Assembly (NCBI GenBank): GCA_964237235.1
Contig: CAXSGY010000013.1
Location: forward strand, 76,718-140,717
Source of the DNA: GCA-002050365 sp964237235
GTDB taxonomy: Bacteria > Acidobacteriota > Blastocatellia > Pyrinomonadales > Pyrinomonadaceae
Direction: 5' to 3'
Length of the DNA stretch: 64,000 nt
Every line of letters begins with the position of its first letter. The first letter of the stretch is position 1. Below are positions 54,868 through 62,617 of this stretch, one piece after another. The translations under genes and the position numbers were made by a program. The notes beneath the pieces were generated by a model. It saw nothing but the letters and a program-made list of their open reading frames with translations, had not been told where the DNA came from and made no database searches.

Positions 54868-54911
54868 CTACCTGTGCGGGTAGTGTTTTCGCCGACGTAT
54901 TTTGAAATAGT
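54868..54911 (+). promoter_or_regulatory. CTAC-N8-GTAG promoter site 4
   Basis: CTACCTGTGCGGGTAG (54868-54883) is followed by TGTTTT; 22 nt later AATAGT (54906-54911) sits where the other three sites have TAnnnT, keeping only A2 and T6. It lies 72 bp before the ATG at 54955 and heads the unit that ends in the response-regulator gene. Confidence 0.65.
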
Positions 54912-54954
54912 AGAGATGAAAACATTTGCTGTTCAAATGTCGGAGGAAAAATTT

Positions 54955-55395
54955 ATGACGGTAATAAAGATATTGATCGGGATTGCTGCGGGCTTTATTT
55001 TGCTCGTTGCTTTGATTACGGGCGGCTCGTTTTTATTTGTGCATTTTACGGTTGATGAAAATTACCGGAAAGCGGTCGCCGAAAAAAAGATCGAAGGTGC
55101 GAATTTCGGCAAAACTACCGATCAGGCGGGCTGTTTCTCTGAAGGCATGAAACGCTCGGAAAAAATCACGCTCGTGTCTCCGATGAAAGATCAGGCTGAA
55201 CTCGAATCTTTCGTCGAAAGCTGTCTGCCCGAAAGTCGTCCGACCAAAGATTTTTGCGAAGGCGTTCCGGCAGATTACGCGCTCCCGCTGATCGAACATT
55301 GGAAAAGCCGGAAATGTTTGGAAGCCGGTCTGGGCGAAGGGTCTTCCGGCTGCGATTACGTTCTTGAACAGCAGATAAATTTTTGCAGCAGATAA
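54955..55395 (+). CDS. Small membrane-anchored protein with six cysteines
   Basis: From the ATG at 54955 (GGAGG 10 bases upstream) it has 146 residues: one TM segment (about 6-30) and an exported domain with six Cys (AGC, ESC, DFC, RKC, SGC, NFC) that could form three disulfides. No family recognised. It lies between the kinase and regulator genes, so it may be an accessory of that signalling system; that is inference. An upstream start at 54847 would read through promoter site 4. Confidence 0.75.
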   Translation: MTVIKILIGIAAGFILLVALITGGSFLFVHFTVDENYRKAVAEKKIEGANFGKTTDQAGCFSEGMKRSEKITLVSPMKDQAELESFVESCLPESRPTKDFCEGVPADYALPLIEHWKSRKCLEAGLGEGSSGCDYVLEQQINFCSR

Positions 55396-55400
55396 ATTTT

Positions 55401-55958
55401 ATGAAAATCACCAGTAAAATTACGCTTTTATTTTTATCGTTTCTTTTGTTTTGTCCGGCGATTTCGGCGCAAAGCAAAGCCGCCGGCAAGCTCGATTCGT
55501 GGACGCTGGGCGAAGTTGCTTCGCGTGAAAAGGACGACGAGATTTTGCCCGTTTCCTACAAAATGCGCGTTTCAAAAAACAAAGGCTTTGACCGCATCGT
55601 TTTTGAATTCATTGAAAAAGAAGTTCCTGAATATTCGGTTCGTTATGTTAAAGCACCGCTCTCGATTGACGCGGAGCGGCTCGAGAACTCCGGGAAACAG
55701 AAGAAGAACGAACTCGACAAAATAAAGGAAAATGATTTTTTGATGATTACTTTCGCGCTCGGATTTCAAGGAAAGGAGTTTAGCGAGCGATTTGCGGGCG
55801 AGCGAAATTTGCCCGTCATTGCGGACATCATAGGCGTTGACTGGTTTGAAAATTTCTACACTTTCGCCGTCGTTACAAACGCGAAAAAACCTTTTCGCGT
55901 CCAGGAATTATCGAATCCGACCAGACTTGTTGTAGATTTTAAGAATTCGGGCAAATAA
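55401..55958 (+). CDS. Secreted AMIN-like domain protein
   Basis: From the ATG at 55401 it has 185 residues. A signal peptide (FLSFLLFCPAISAQ) is followed by a domain with FDRIVFEFIEKEVPEYSVRYV and RVQELSNPTRLVVDFK, the pattern of AMIN-like domains, which bind or localise to the envelope. It lies 5 bp after the preceding gene and 4 bp before the response-regulator gene. Confidence 0.82.
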   Translation: MKITSKITLLFLSFLLFCPAISAQSKAAGKLDSWTLGEVASREKDDEILPVSYKMRVSKNKGFDRIVFEFIEKEVPEYSVRYVKAPLSIDAERLENSGKQKKNELDKIKENDFLMITFALGFQGKEFSERFAGERNLPVIADIIGVDWFENFYTFAVVTNAKKPFRVQELSNPTRLVVDFKNSGK

Positions 55959-55962
55959 AATT

Positions 55963-56634
55963 ATGAGCGAAACAGAAACGGCAACAGCCGCCAAAAAACC
56001 GATCAACGTCGCCATCATCGAAGACCGCCGCGAGCTGCGCGAAGGCTTGGCGATGCTCATTAACGGCACGGACGGTTTTGTCTGCAAAGGCAAATTCGGC
56101 TCGATGGAAGAAGGCTTGCGGCGCGTCGGCGCGGAAAACCCGGACGTGGTTTTGTGCGACATCGGACTTCCCGGAATGGACGGCATCGAAGGCATCAAAA
56201 TCCTCAAGGAAAAGTTTCCCGAATTATTGATTATAATGCTGACGATTTACGACGACGACGAGAGGATTTTCAACGCTCTCTGCGCCGGCGCGTGCGGCTA
56301 TCTCTTGAAGAAAACGCCGCCCGTCCGCCTGCTCGACGCATTGCGCGAAGCCGTCGCCGGCGGTTCGCCGATGTCGCCGGAAGTGGCGCGGCGCGTGATT
56401 ACTTTATTCCGCGAAATTCGACCGCCCGAGCGCGCCGATTACGATTTGTCGCCGCACGAAACCAGACTCTTGAAAATGCTCGTCGAAGGTCACAACTACA
56501 AAACGGCGGCGGCGGAAATCGGTGTCACGGTTCACGCCGTCTCATTTCATATGCGAAATATCTACGAAAAACTACAGGTTCATTCAAAATCCGAAGCCGT
56601 CGCCGTGGCGATGCGCGACCGTCTTATTAAATAA
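55963..56634 (+). CDS. NarL/FixJ-family response regulator
   Basis: The receiver domain (about 14-132) has the acidic pair IEDR, phospho-acceptor Asp in LCDIGLPGMDG (about 66) and the Lys in GYLLKKTPP. A LuxR-type HTH follows (about 160-220: LSPHETRLLKMLVEGHNYKTAAAEIGVTVHAVSFHMRNIYEKLQVHSKSE). Its HisKA_3-type partner kinase is encoded 1.1 kb upstream in the same direction. It is the best candidate to bind the CTAC-N8-GTAG sites, including the one before its own unit. Confidence 0.95.
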   Translation: MSETETATAAKKPINVAIIEDRRELREGLAMLINGTDGFVCKGKFGSMEEGLRRVGAENPDVVLCDIGLPGMDGIEGIKILKEKFPELLIIMLTIYDDDERIFNALCAGACGYLLKKTPPVRLLDALREAVAGGSPMSPEVARRVITLFREIRPPERADYDLSPHETRLLKMLVEGHNYKTAAAEIGVTVHAVSFHMRNIYEKLQVHSKSEAVAVAMRDRLIK

Positions 56635-56855
56635 TTCCGCAGAGACTTTTTGTATTCTGATAAGTCCGCCGTTTTTGAATAGAGGCAAATCGGAATGTTC
56701 AAAATTATGCTCGCGCGTCATACGCGTCCGACAATTAATTTTCGATAACTGAAATCATTTTTAATTTAAAGGTTTTGAGCAAAATAAACCAAATGCTTTT
56801 TAGCCTGAGCGGTAATAGAATATGCTTCAGTTTTTTAATTCACTCGACCGTTAGT

Positions 56856-57085
56856 TCAATCAATATTACGTTTCGACATTTCCGACTTTTTGACGCGCAG
56901 AAAATCAACTTCAAGTTCTTGTATTTTCACTTTACCGATTTTCATTCTCCCGATTCTCAAACGACCAATAGGTAATGCTTCAATCGCCTGCGAACCGTCG
57001 CCCGTGCGCCGCTTGCTTCGAGTCCGCGCGATGAATTACCGAACGCGATTTTATTTTCCCCGTTATCACTTTTTGCGTTTGTCAT
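56856..57085 (-). pseudogene. Possible frameshifted small gene
   Basis: From an ATG at 57085 one frame reads MTNAKSDNGENKIAFGNSS. A second frame then continues SQAIEALPIGRLRIGRMKI and GKVKIQELEVDFLRVKK to a stop at 56856-56858, but it has no start of its own before 29 codons from its end. The short strand-like repeat (I-G-R-L-R-I, I-G-K-V-K-I, L-E-V) looks like real coding sequence. One frameshift near 57000 would join the two parts. Confidence 0.35.
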
Positions 57086-57214
57086 ACTTTTATTCTGGTC
57101 GTTTGCGTTTGAGCTAAAATTGCCGCCGATGATCAATTATTTTCAGCCATTCGGCTCAGTCCGCTTCTGTTGATTAATCGCAACCGCCGGGGTTGCGGCG
57201 CAACGCGCAGAGAA

Positions 57215-57244
57215 AATAAAAAAGCGTTGCCGTTAAGCAACGCT
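57215..57244 (-). terminator. Terminator of the BON-domain gene
   Basis: Read on the minus strand, AGCGTTGC (57244-57237), loop TTAACG, GCAACGCT (57230-57223), then TTTTTATTTT. It lies 38 nt after the stop of the gene at 57282. Confidence 0.85.
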
Positions 57245-57281
57245 CACCTCCGTAGAAGGAGAATTAAAACCCGATTATTTA

Positions 57282-58427
57282 TCAGGAGGAAGCCGATTTT
57301 CCGCGCGATTTACCGGAAGCGGTCGTGCTTTGACTTTCGCTGTCGCTGTCGGTGATATTACCGGAAGTAGTGGTCGCGCCGACTCCGTCGGTGACGTTTT
57401 TCTGCGTCGTTTCCGAACTTGAATCGCCGGATTTATCTTTGCTGACGCGCAGATTATTCTGGACGTGATTCACGCCCGAAACGTCTTCGGCAATATCTTC
57501 CGCCAGACGTTTCGCGCGGCGGTCGTCAACCGTTCCCGACAGAGTTACCTCGCCGCCGCTGATGCTGACTTCGATGTTTGACGCATCGAGTTCGTCGTGG
57601 TCGGAAAAACGGTCGTTGACATCGTCTTTAATGCGGTCGTCCGAACGGCTGTAACCTTTCGGACCTTTGCCGCGATGCCCGCCGGAGCGCATTCCGCTTC
57701 CGTATTGATTATAACCGCCGCCCGTTCCGTAATCCGATTGGTCGGAACTGCCTCCGTAATTACCGCCGCTGCCGGTTCTCCGGCTCGAATAATCGCTGCC
57801 GTAACTGCCGCCGCCGCTCATCCCGCGCCCCATTGAACTACCGCTGTAATTGCCGGTGTCGCCGCCCTGTCCATAAGAGCTTCCCGTATAACTCGCGCCG
57901 CCGCTGCCGCTGCCGCGTCCGTAATCGCCGCCGTAGCTGCCGCCGACGGCATTGTTCTGCCCGTAATTGCCGCCGTAATCGCCTCGGTCGTAATCGCCGC
58001 CCGTACCGGAGTAACCGCTGTTGTAATCGCTGCCCGAACCGCGATTCATTCCGTAGTTGCCGGAGCGCGAACCGTAGCCGCCGCCCGAATAATTCGAGCC
58101 GTAATCCGAGTTGCCGCCGGTTCCGTAGCTTTCGTTGTCAACGTCGCTGTAATCGGAATTCATTCCGCGATTGCCGCCGTAATTGCCGCGCCCGCTCGAA
58201 TAACTTCCGCCGCCGTAATTTTCGCCGTAATCGCTTCCGTAGCCGCTGCTTGCAGAGCCGCCGCGATTGCCGTAGTTTTCCCGGCTGTAATCGCCGCCGT
58301 AACCGCGTCCGCGATTCGCACCGCCGTAATCGCCGCGATTGTAATCCGAGTCAGCACGCCGGCTGTAATTTCCCTGACCTTGATTTGAATAGCGATAATC
58401 ATCGCTGTCGTAATTTCTTCCCGGCAT
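57282..58427 (-). CDS. BON-domain protein with long Gly/Tyr/Ser-rich low-complexity region
   Basis: From the ATG at 58427 it has 381 residues. Residues 1-255 are nearly all Gly, Ser, Tyr, Asn, Asp and Arg in repeats such as SDYNRGDYGGANRGRGYGG, with no signal peptide. A BON domain follows (about 260-325: DRIKDDVNDRFSDHDELDASNIEVSISGGEVTLSGTVDDR) and a Ser/Thr-rich tail. BON domains bind membranes or stress partners. The low-complexity part resembles prion-like or condensate-forming sequences, which is inference. The DNA of this region is strongly repetitive (codon-level GGC/TAC patterns). Confidence 0.9.
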   Translation of the reverse strand: MPGRNYDSDDYRYSNQGQGNYSRRADSDYNRGDYGGANRGRGYGGDYSRENYGNRGGSASSGYGSDYGENYGGGSYSSGRGNYGGNRGMNSDYSDVDNESYGTGGNSDYGSNYSGGGYGSRSGNYGMNRGSGSDYNSGYSGTGGDYDRGDYGGNYGQNNAVGGSYGGDYGRGSGSGGASYTGSSYGQGGDTGNYSGSSMGRGMSGGGSYGSDYSSRRTGSGGNYGGSSDQSDYGTGGGYNQYGSGMRSGGHRGKGPKGYSRSDDRIKDDVNDRFSDHDELDASNIEVSISGGEVTLSGTVDDRRAKRLAEDIAEDVSGVNHVQNNLRVSKDKSGDSSSETTQKNVTDGVGATTTSGNITDSDSESQSTTASGKSRGKSASS

Positions 58428-58743
58428 AATTTTCACCCCTTGCATTATCTTTAATATTGATGCGCCGTTCAGGCATATCAGTAACTTTCCTTATACCTAA
58501 AAACATTACCAATTTTTCTCAAAGGCACTTTATCTGAAGAAACTTTGAATTTGATCAATCCGATAAAGGTAAATTGTTTCGATTCGTTCAAATCAAAAAA
58601 TATTTTTAATCGGCTGATATTAATTTCTCCATCGCCGTGCATAAAAATATCAAAGCATATTTGGAACCGGCTTTTTTGTCGGGAAAATTACATTGTGAAA
58701 ATTTTATGGAGGAAAAAATGAAACGCTGCGAGTCGAAAGCGCA
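58428..58743. other. AT-rich upstream region of the BON-domain gene
   Basis: No convincing gene. It should hold the promoter of the BON gene. A plus-strand GGAGG followed by ATG (58718) opens a 51-codon frame antisense to the next small gene, which I do not accept as a gene. Confidence 0.6.
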
Positions 58744-58965
58744 TTATTCGCCGAGAGATTCTTTTTGTAACGCGGCGGCTTTTTCGGCTTCGGCAATGGC
58801 TTGCCTGGTCAGTTCAATCGCCGCCTCTCTTGTGACTGAATTCTCAATCGCACTGAGATTTTCAAGTTTATGAAGAGCGACGGATTTTCTCAGTAAATCC
58901 ATCGCCCTTTCGGCGTGCTGAATGGCTTCATCCGCCGTTGGTTGAGTTTCATTTTTCACTTTCAT
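58744..58965 (-). CDS. Small helical protein
   Basis: A 73-residue soluble, probably fully helical protein with EAIQHAERAMDLLRKS and ELTRQAIAEAEKAAALQK, Ala/Glu-rich and heptad-like. No family recognised and no strong Shine-Dalgarno is visible. Amino-acid composition is much more protein-like than the overlapping plus-strand frame. Confidence 0.55.
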   Translation of the reverse strand: MKVKNETQPTADEAIQHAERAMDLLRKSVALHKLENLSAIENSVTREAAIELTRQAIAEAEKAAALQKESLGE

Positions 58966-59059
58966 TCGTCTGTCTATTTCGGCTTTTTGAACTGATTTAA
59001 ATCGCTTTCAGAGTGAGGATTTTTATTAAAGTAAAATGGCAGGCACAATAGAAAAAAAA

Positions 59060-59780
59060 CTATTTTTGAACTCGATCATATTCCTGTTTCACCGTTTTGT
59101 AGCAACCGCAACCGAATTGCTCCAATTCTTCACGGTCGAGAATAGTAATCAGTCCGCGCGTGTATTTGATTTAGCCCGCGCTTTGCAGCGTAATCGCCGC
59201 CAGCGTCACCGTCGCCCGCCCCGAGCATAATCGAAAGAAATTCCTGTGTGAGTTGCAGCTTGTCGGTTTCCGAGCGGTCGCGGCACATCAGCAGCCAGCG
59301 CGACAGTCTTTCTTCGACCGTGTGCAAACGGTTGCACAAAGCCGTTTGACCGATCTGAATCATCAGCAGGCGCATAAAACGCAAGGCGAGGTCGTGAAAC
59401 GCTCCGGCTCGCTTGAACTCTTCTTTGACGGCGGCGGCTTTAATCCGCAGCGCGCCGTCGGGCAGCTGGATGAGGTTCTCGTTGAGCGTTGAATCGGCTC
59501 CCATCAGCGCGTCAATTCCGATGATGTTTTCGCGCCCGACCACGCCGGTTTCGGCGGATTCGCCGTCCGTCGTATTGGCAATGACGGAAATCATCGTGCT
59601 GTCGGGAAAATAAATATACTCAATCGGCTCTTCCGGTCGGTAAATAATCTGACCGGGAGTTAAATGGACTCGTTCAAAATCAGGCAGAAGACGCTCGAAA
59701 TCTTCTGCCGGCAAAGCGTTCAGAATGTAATTTTTAGTCGAAAGACGTGATCGATTGAAAGACGTAATTTCGTCCGGCAT
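59060..59780 (-). pseudogene. CRP/FNR-family regulator with broken HTH
   Basis: Residues 1-190 are a normal cyclic-nucleotide-binding-type domain and linker (LPAEDFERLLPDFERVHLTPGQ, VEERLSRWLLMCRDR, LTQEFLSIMLGA). Right at the HTH the frame slips. The +1 frame continues the expected RATVTLAAITLQSAG, then meets TAA where Leu is expected, then IKYTRGLITILDREELEQF and GCGCYK to a stop at 59060. So one frameshift (about 59210) and one nonsense codon remove the DNA-binding helix. The open frame ends at 59130 as a 216-residue product lacking a proper HTH. Confidence 0.85.
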
Positions 59781-60611
59781 TGCTTATCTCCTTGATTTCC
59801 GATTCGTCGTGTATGAACACAGAGCAAACGGCACAAGGAAGTCAATGGCTATGCAAGACCCGATGTTGCGTGGTAAATTCTCAAAAAAGAGCAAATTTAT
59901 TTAACTTACCGCGCAAGTGTAACACGGTTTATTGACAGGCTTTGTCAGCTAACAACATAAGCCGCGAAGTTATGCTTTAGAGTCGTGCCGGAAATTCGAT
60001 TTCCGGTAAAGTTTTATTCTAAAGAAACCGGCATTTGGATATTCCGCAATTCTTCCCGCCTCCTATCGAGCCGGATTTGCTGCCGAGCGATAAATTTCTC
60101 ATCTTTTTTCGCGTTCTTTTTCAATTCGGCGATGAGTATTTTGCTTTCCGAAATAATCACGATTATCGCTTTCAACGTCAAGACTGACGAATACTAACAG
60201 TCTTTATTGAAAAGATTGAAGCCGCCTTGATCCTCAAACTCGAGACCTTTCGATTGAGAATCAAAAATATCATTGTTTTTACGTATTTTCAGAGATTTGC
60301 GATTATTCTGTAACTAATTAATTTACTTGAATTACAAGCAAATATAAATATCTTTGAATGTTTATAAATCTCTGGAAACTTTATTTGAATGTGTAGATGT
60401 AGTTTTTAAGACAGCGGGTTAGTGGAAAGTCTAGTAATTCTTACAATGTGTAAAATAATTTTGTTTTAACAGAGCGCATTTGAATAACCTTTATATATTA
60501 GACAATACGCCTGGATTTTAACGCTTTTGATTGCTTTGAAATAATTCATGGGAACAGCAGATTGCTTTTCAATCTGGACTTCTCAGTTATTTTGTCCGAC
60601 AGGATTTACCC
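59781..60611. other. 830-bp AT-rich gap
   Basis: No confident gene. On the minus strand 60014-60175 a TTG-started frame of 53 codons has a hydrophilic helical composition (LIAELKKNAKKDEKFIARQQ) and could be a remnant or a very small gene. TTGACA at about 59934 with the palindrome TGACA-GGCTT-TGTCA may mark a promoter. From 60200 to 60600 the sequence is very AT-rich without clear features. Confidence 0.5.
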
Positions 60612-61538
60612 TTAATTTTCCAGATTGTTCCGAAGTTGGGCAACATCGCGTTGCGGCGGCGCACCGAAAAGCCTTTTGTATTCGCGGCTGAAATGCGAAG
60701 CGTCGTCATAGCCGACGCGAAAACCGGCACTTGCCGCGTCTAAGTCTTCGCCGAGCATCAGGCGGCGGGCTTCCTGAAGACGAATTTGTTTTTGAAATTG
60801 CAGCGGACTCATTGCCGTTACGCTTTTGAAATGATGATGGAAACCGGAGACGCTCATTCCGAGGAGGCGCGCCATATCTTCAATCTCAAGCGGTTGATCG
60901 AAATTTTCGCGCAAATGTCCGATTGCTTTTGAGATGCGGCGAGTATCGCCTTCGGAGCTTACCAAATGATTAAGACGCGCCCCCTGTCCGCCGGTTAAAA
61001 GTCTGTAAACGATTTCTTTGATGACGAGCGGAGCAAGAACTTTTTGATCATTCGGCGTTTCCAGCAGCCGCACGAGTCTGACCGTTGCATCAAGCAAATC
61101 AACATCAACCGGGCTGACATCGATCCCTTTAATGCTGCGCTGTCCCTTTTTAATTTCAAGCCCAAATTCCATTAACACCGATGCGACCAGCGACGGATCG
61201 AGATTGATCCGAAAGCCGAGATAGGGCTTTTCTTTTGATGCTTCCTCGACTTGAAAAACGAGCGGCAAATCAACCGAGAAAATTAAATAATGCCCCGGAT
61301 CATACCAAAATACTTCTTCGCCCAAGAGAGCTTTTTTCCTACCCTGCACGACAAAGCAAAAGGCAGGCTGATAAATCGAATGCGCCGACTTGATTTCTTT
61401 TGAAGAGCGAGCGAGAAAAAAACCGGGTAAAACTTCTTTTGATCCGTCTTCGGGCGTAAGCCGCAGCATTCGCTCGATTATTTCTTCGCGGTTGAAATGC
61501 ATTCTCTGCCTTTCAAGTTTTTTTGATTCGTCGCTCAT
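60612..61538 (-). CDS. AraC-family transcriptional regulator
   Basis: A 308-residue regulator. The N-terminal cupin-like AraC_N domain (about 25-190: SAHSIYQPAFCFVVQGRKKALLGEEVFWYDPGHYLIFSVDLPL) is followed by a C-terminal double HTH (about 205-300: ISKAIGHLRENFDQPLEIEDMARLLGMSVSGFHHHFKSVTAMSPLQFQKQIRLQEARRLM). It is divergent from an aldo/keto reductase gene, and regulators of this subgroup often sit next to such oxidoreductases. It probably activates the divergent promoter. Confidence 0.94.
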   Translation of the reverse strand: MSDESKKLERQRMHFNREEIIERMLRLTPEDGSKEVLPGFFLARSSKEIKSAHSIYQPAFCFVVQGRKKALLGEEVFWYDPGHYLIFSVDLPLVFQVEEASKEKPYLGFRINLDPSLVASVLMEFGLEIKKGQRSIKGIDVSPVDVDLLDATVRLVRLLETPNDQKVLAPLVIKEIVYRLLTGGQGARLNHLVSSEGDTRRISKAIGHLRENFDQPLEIEDMARLLGMSVSGFHHHFKSVTAMSPLQFQKQIRLQEARRLMLGEDLDAASAGFRVGYDDASHFSREYKRLFGAPPQRDVAQLRNNLEN

Positions 61539-61649
61539 AAAATTATCTTACCGCTTTTGAATTTATCTTTGCACCTTGGACCGGATATTTTTGCAGAATC
61601 GTTCAATTATCCGCGATTATCGTTATACCGCTTCCCGTTCTCAAGTCTC

Positions 61650-61655
61650 TATAAT
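61650..61655 (+). promoter_or_regulatory. Candidate -10 box of the aldo/keto reductase operon
   Basis: TATAAT at 61650-61655, 67 bp before the ATG at 61723. No good -35 is found at 16-18 bp spacing, which fits a promoter that needs the divergent AraC-type activator. Confidence 0.5.
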
Positions 61656-61722
61656 CAATATAGACACTAAAGATGAGAAATTTTTCATCAACCGATTATT
61701 ACAAGCAATTTTTGGAGAAATT

Positions 61723-62574
61723 ATGCAAAACGTGAAGTTAAACAACGGAGTGGAGATGCCGATTTTAGGATTCGGCGTTTTTCAAGTGACCGACCCAGCA
61801 GAATGCGAAAGAAGCGTGCTTGATGCGATTGAATCGGGTTATCGCTCGATTGACACCGCCGCCTCTTACGGCAACGAGGAATCGGTTGGCAACGCCGTCA
61901 AAAAAAGCGGCGTAGCGAGAGAAGATTTATTCATTACCACAAAACTTTGGCTCGCCGATGCCGGTGAAGAAAAAACAAAAGCCGCTTTTCAAAGATCGCT
62001 CGACCGCCTGCAGTTGGATTATCTCGATTTGTATCTGATTCATCAGCCTTACGGCGACGTTTACGGCGCGTGGCGGGCGATGGAAAAGCTATATCGGGAC
62101 GGATTAATTAAAGCTATCGGCGTAAGTAACTTTCAACCCGACCGGATTATGGATTTTATTATTCATAACGAAATCGTGCCGATGGTCAATCAAATCGAAA
62201 CGCATCCGTTTCACCAGCAAGTCGAAACGCAGAAGTTTCTTGAGGAAAATAACGTCCAAATCGAATCCTGGGCATCGCTCGCCGAAGGACGAAACAATAT
62301 TTTTCAAAATGAGCTTTTACTTTCTATCGGCAAAAAATACGAAAAATCAGTCGCGCAGGTTATTTTGCGCTGGCTCACGCAAAGAAATGTAATTGTTATT
62401 CCGAAATCGGTTCGCAAAGAGCGTATGGAAGAAAATTTCAATATCTTCGATTTTGAATTAGCGGCGGAAGATATGAGCCGTATCGCCACGCTCGACACCG
62501 GACAGAGTGCATTCTTCGATCATCGTGATCCGGCAATGGTGAAAATGTTAGGCACTACCAAACGAGATACCTAG
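61723..62574 (+). CDS. Aldo/keto reductase
   Basis: From the ATG at 61723 (Shine-Dalgarno GGAG) it has 283 residues, the AKR barrel of the 2,5-diketo-gluconate-reductase type: MPILGFGVFQ, SIDTAASYGNEESVG (catalytic Asp and Tyr), ITTKLWLAD (catalytic Lys), YLDLYLIHQPYGD (His), GVSNFQPDRI, QIETHPFHQQ, and IPKSVRKERMEEN for NADPH. A longer frame from 61576 has no sensible start. First gene of the unit controlled by the AraC-type regulator. Confidence 0.95.
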   Translation: MQNVKLNNGVEMPILGFGVFQVTDPAECERSVLDAIESGYRSIDTAASYGNEESVGNAVKKSGVAREDLFITTKLWLADAGEEKTKAAFQRSLDRLQLDYLDLYLIHQPYGDVYGAWRAMEKLYRDGLIKAIGVSNFQPDRIMDFIIHNEIVPMVNQIETHPFHQQVETQKFLEENNVQIESWASLAEGRNNIFQNELLLSIGKKYEKSVAQVILRWLTQRNVIVIPKSVRKERMEENFNIFDFELAAEDMSRIATLDTGQSAFFDHRDPAMVKMLGTTKRDT

Positions 62575-62617
62575 AGACAAACCGCTCCGATTAAAGGACG
62601 CAGTAAAGAATAAAAAT

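Larger units (their letters stand above)
56635..57281. other. Intergenic region with gene remnants
   Basis: About 650 bp between the response-regulator gene and the convergent BON-domain gene. It contains a probable small decayed gene (56856-57085, minus strand) and a terminator (57215-57244, minus strand). The rest (56640-56850 and 57090-57210) shows no convincing gene. Confidence 0.6.

Noticed and set aside
54847..54954. Upstream start for the six-cysteine membrane protein
   Set aside because: The extension translates promoter site 4; the ATG at 54955 has a strong Shine-Dalgarno and begins a TM segment.
57282..58445. Long plus-strand Arg/Cys/Asn-rich frames opposite the BON gene
   Set aside because: They are the complement of the Gly/Tyr repeat region and have no start signal or protein-like composition.
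58718..58873. Plus-strand 51-codon frame with a perfect GGAGG and ATG
   Set aside because: It is antisense to the small helical protein gene at 58744-58965, and its composition (Ser/Ala/Phe/Cys-rich) looks like the complement of coding sequence. The ribosome site may be a remnant or chance.
60014..60197. Small frames on both strands in the 830-bp gap (59985-60197 plus, 60014-60175 minus)
   Set aside because: Neither has a ribosome site or recognisable family. The minus frame has a protein-like composition but only a TTG start, so it is mentioned only in the gap description.
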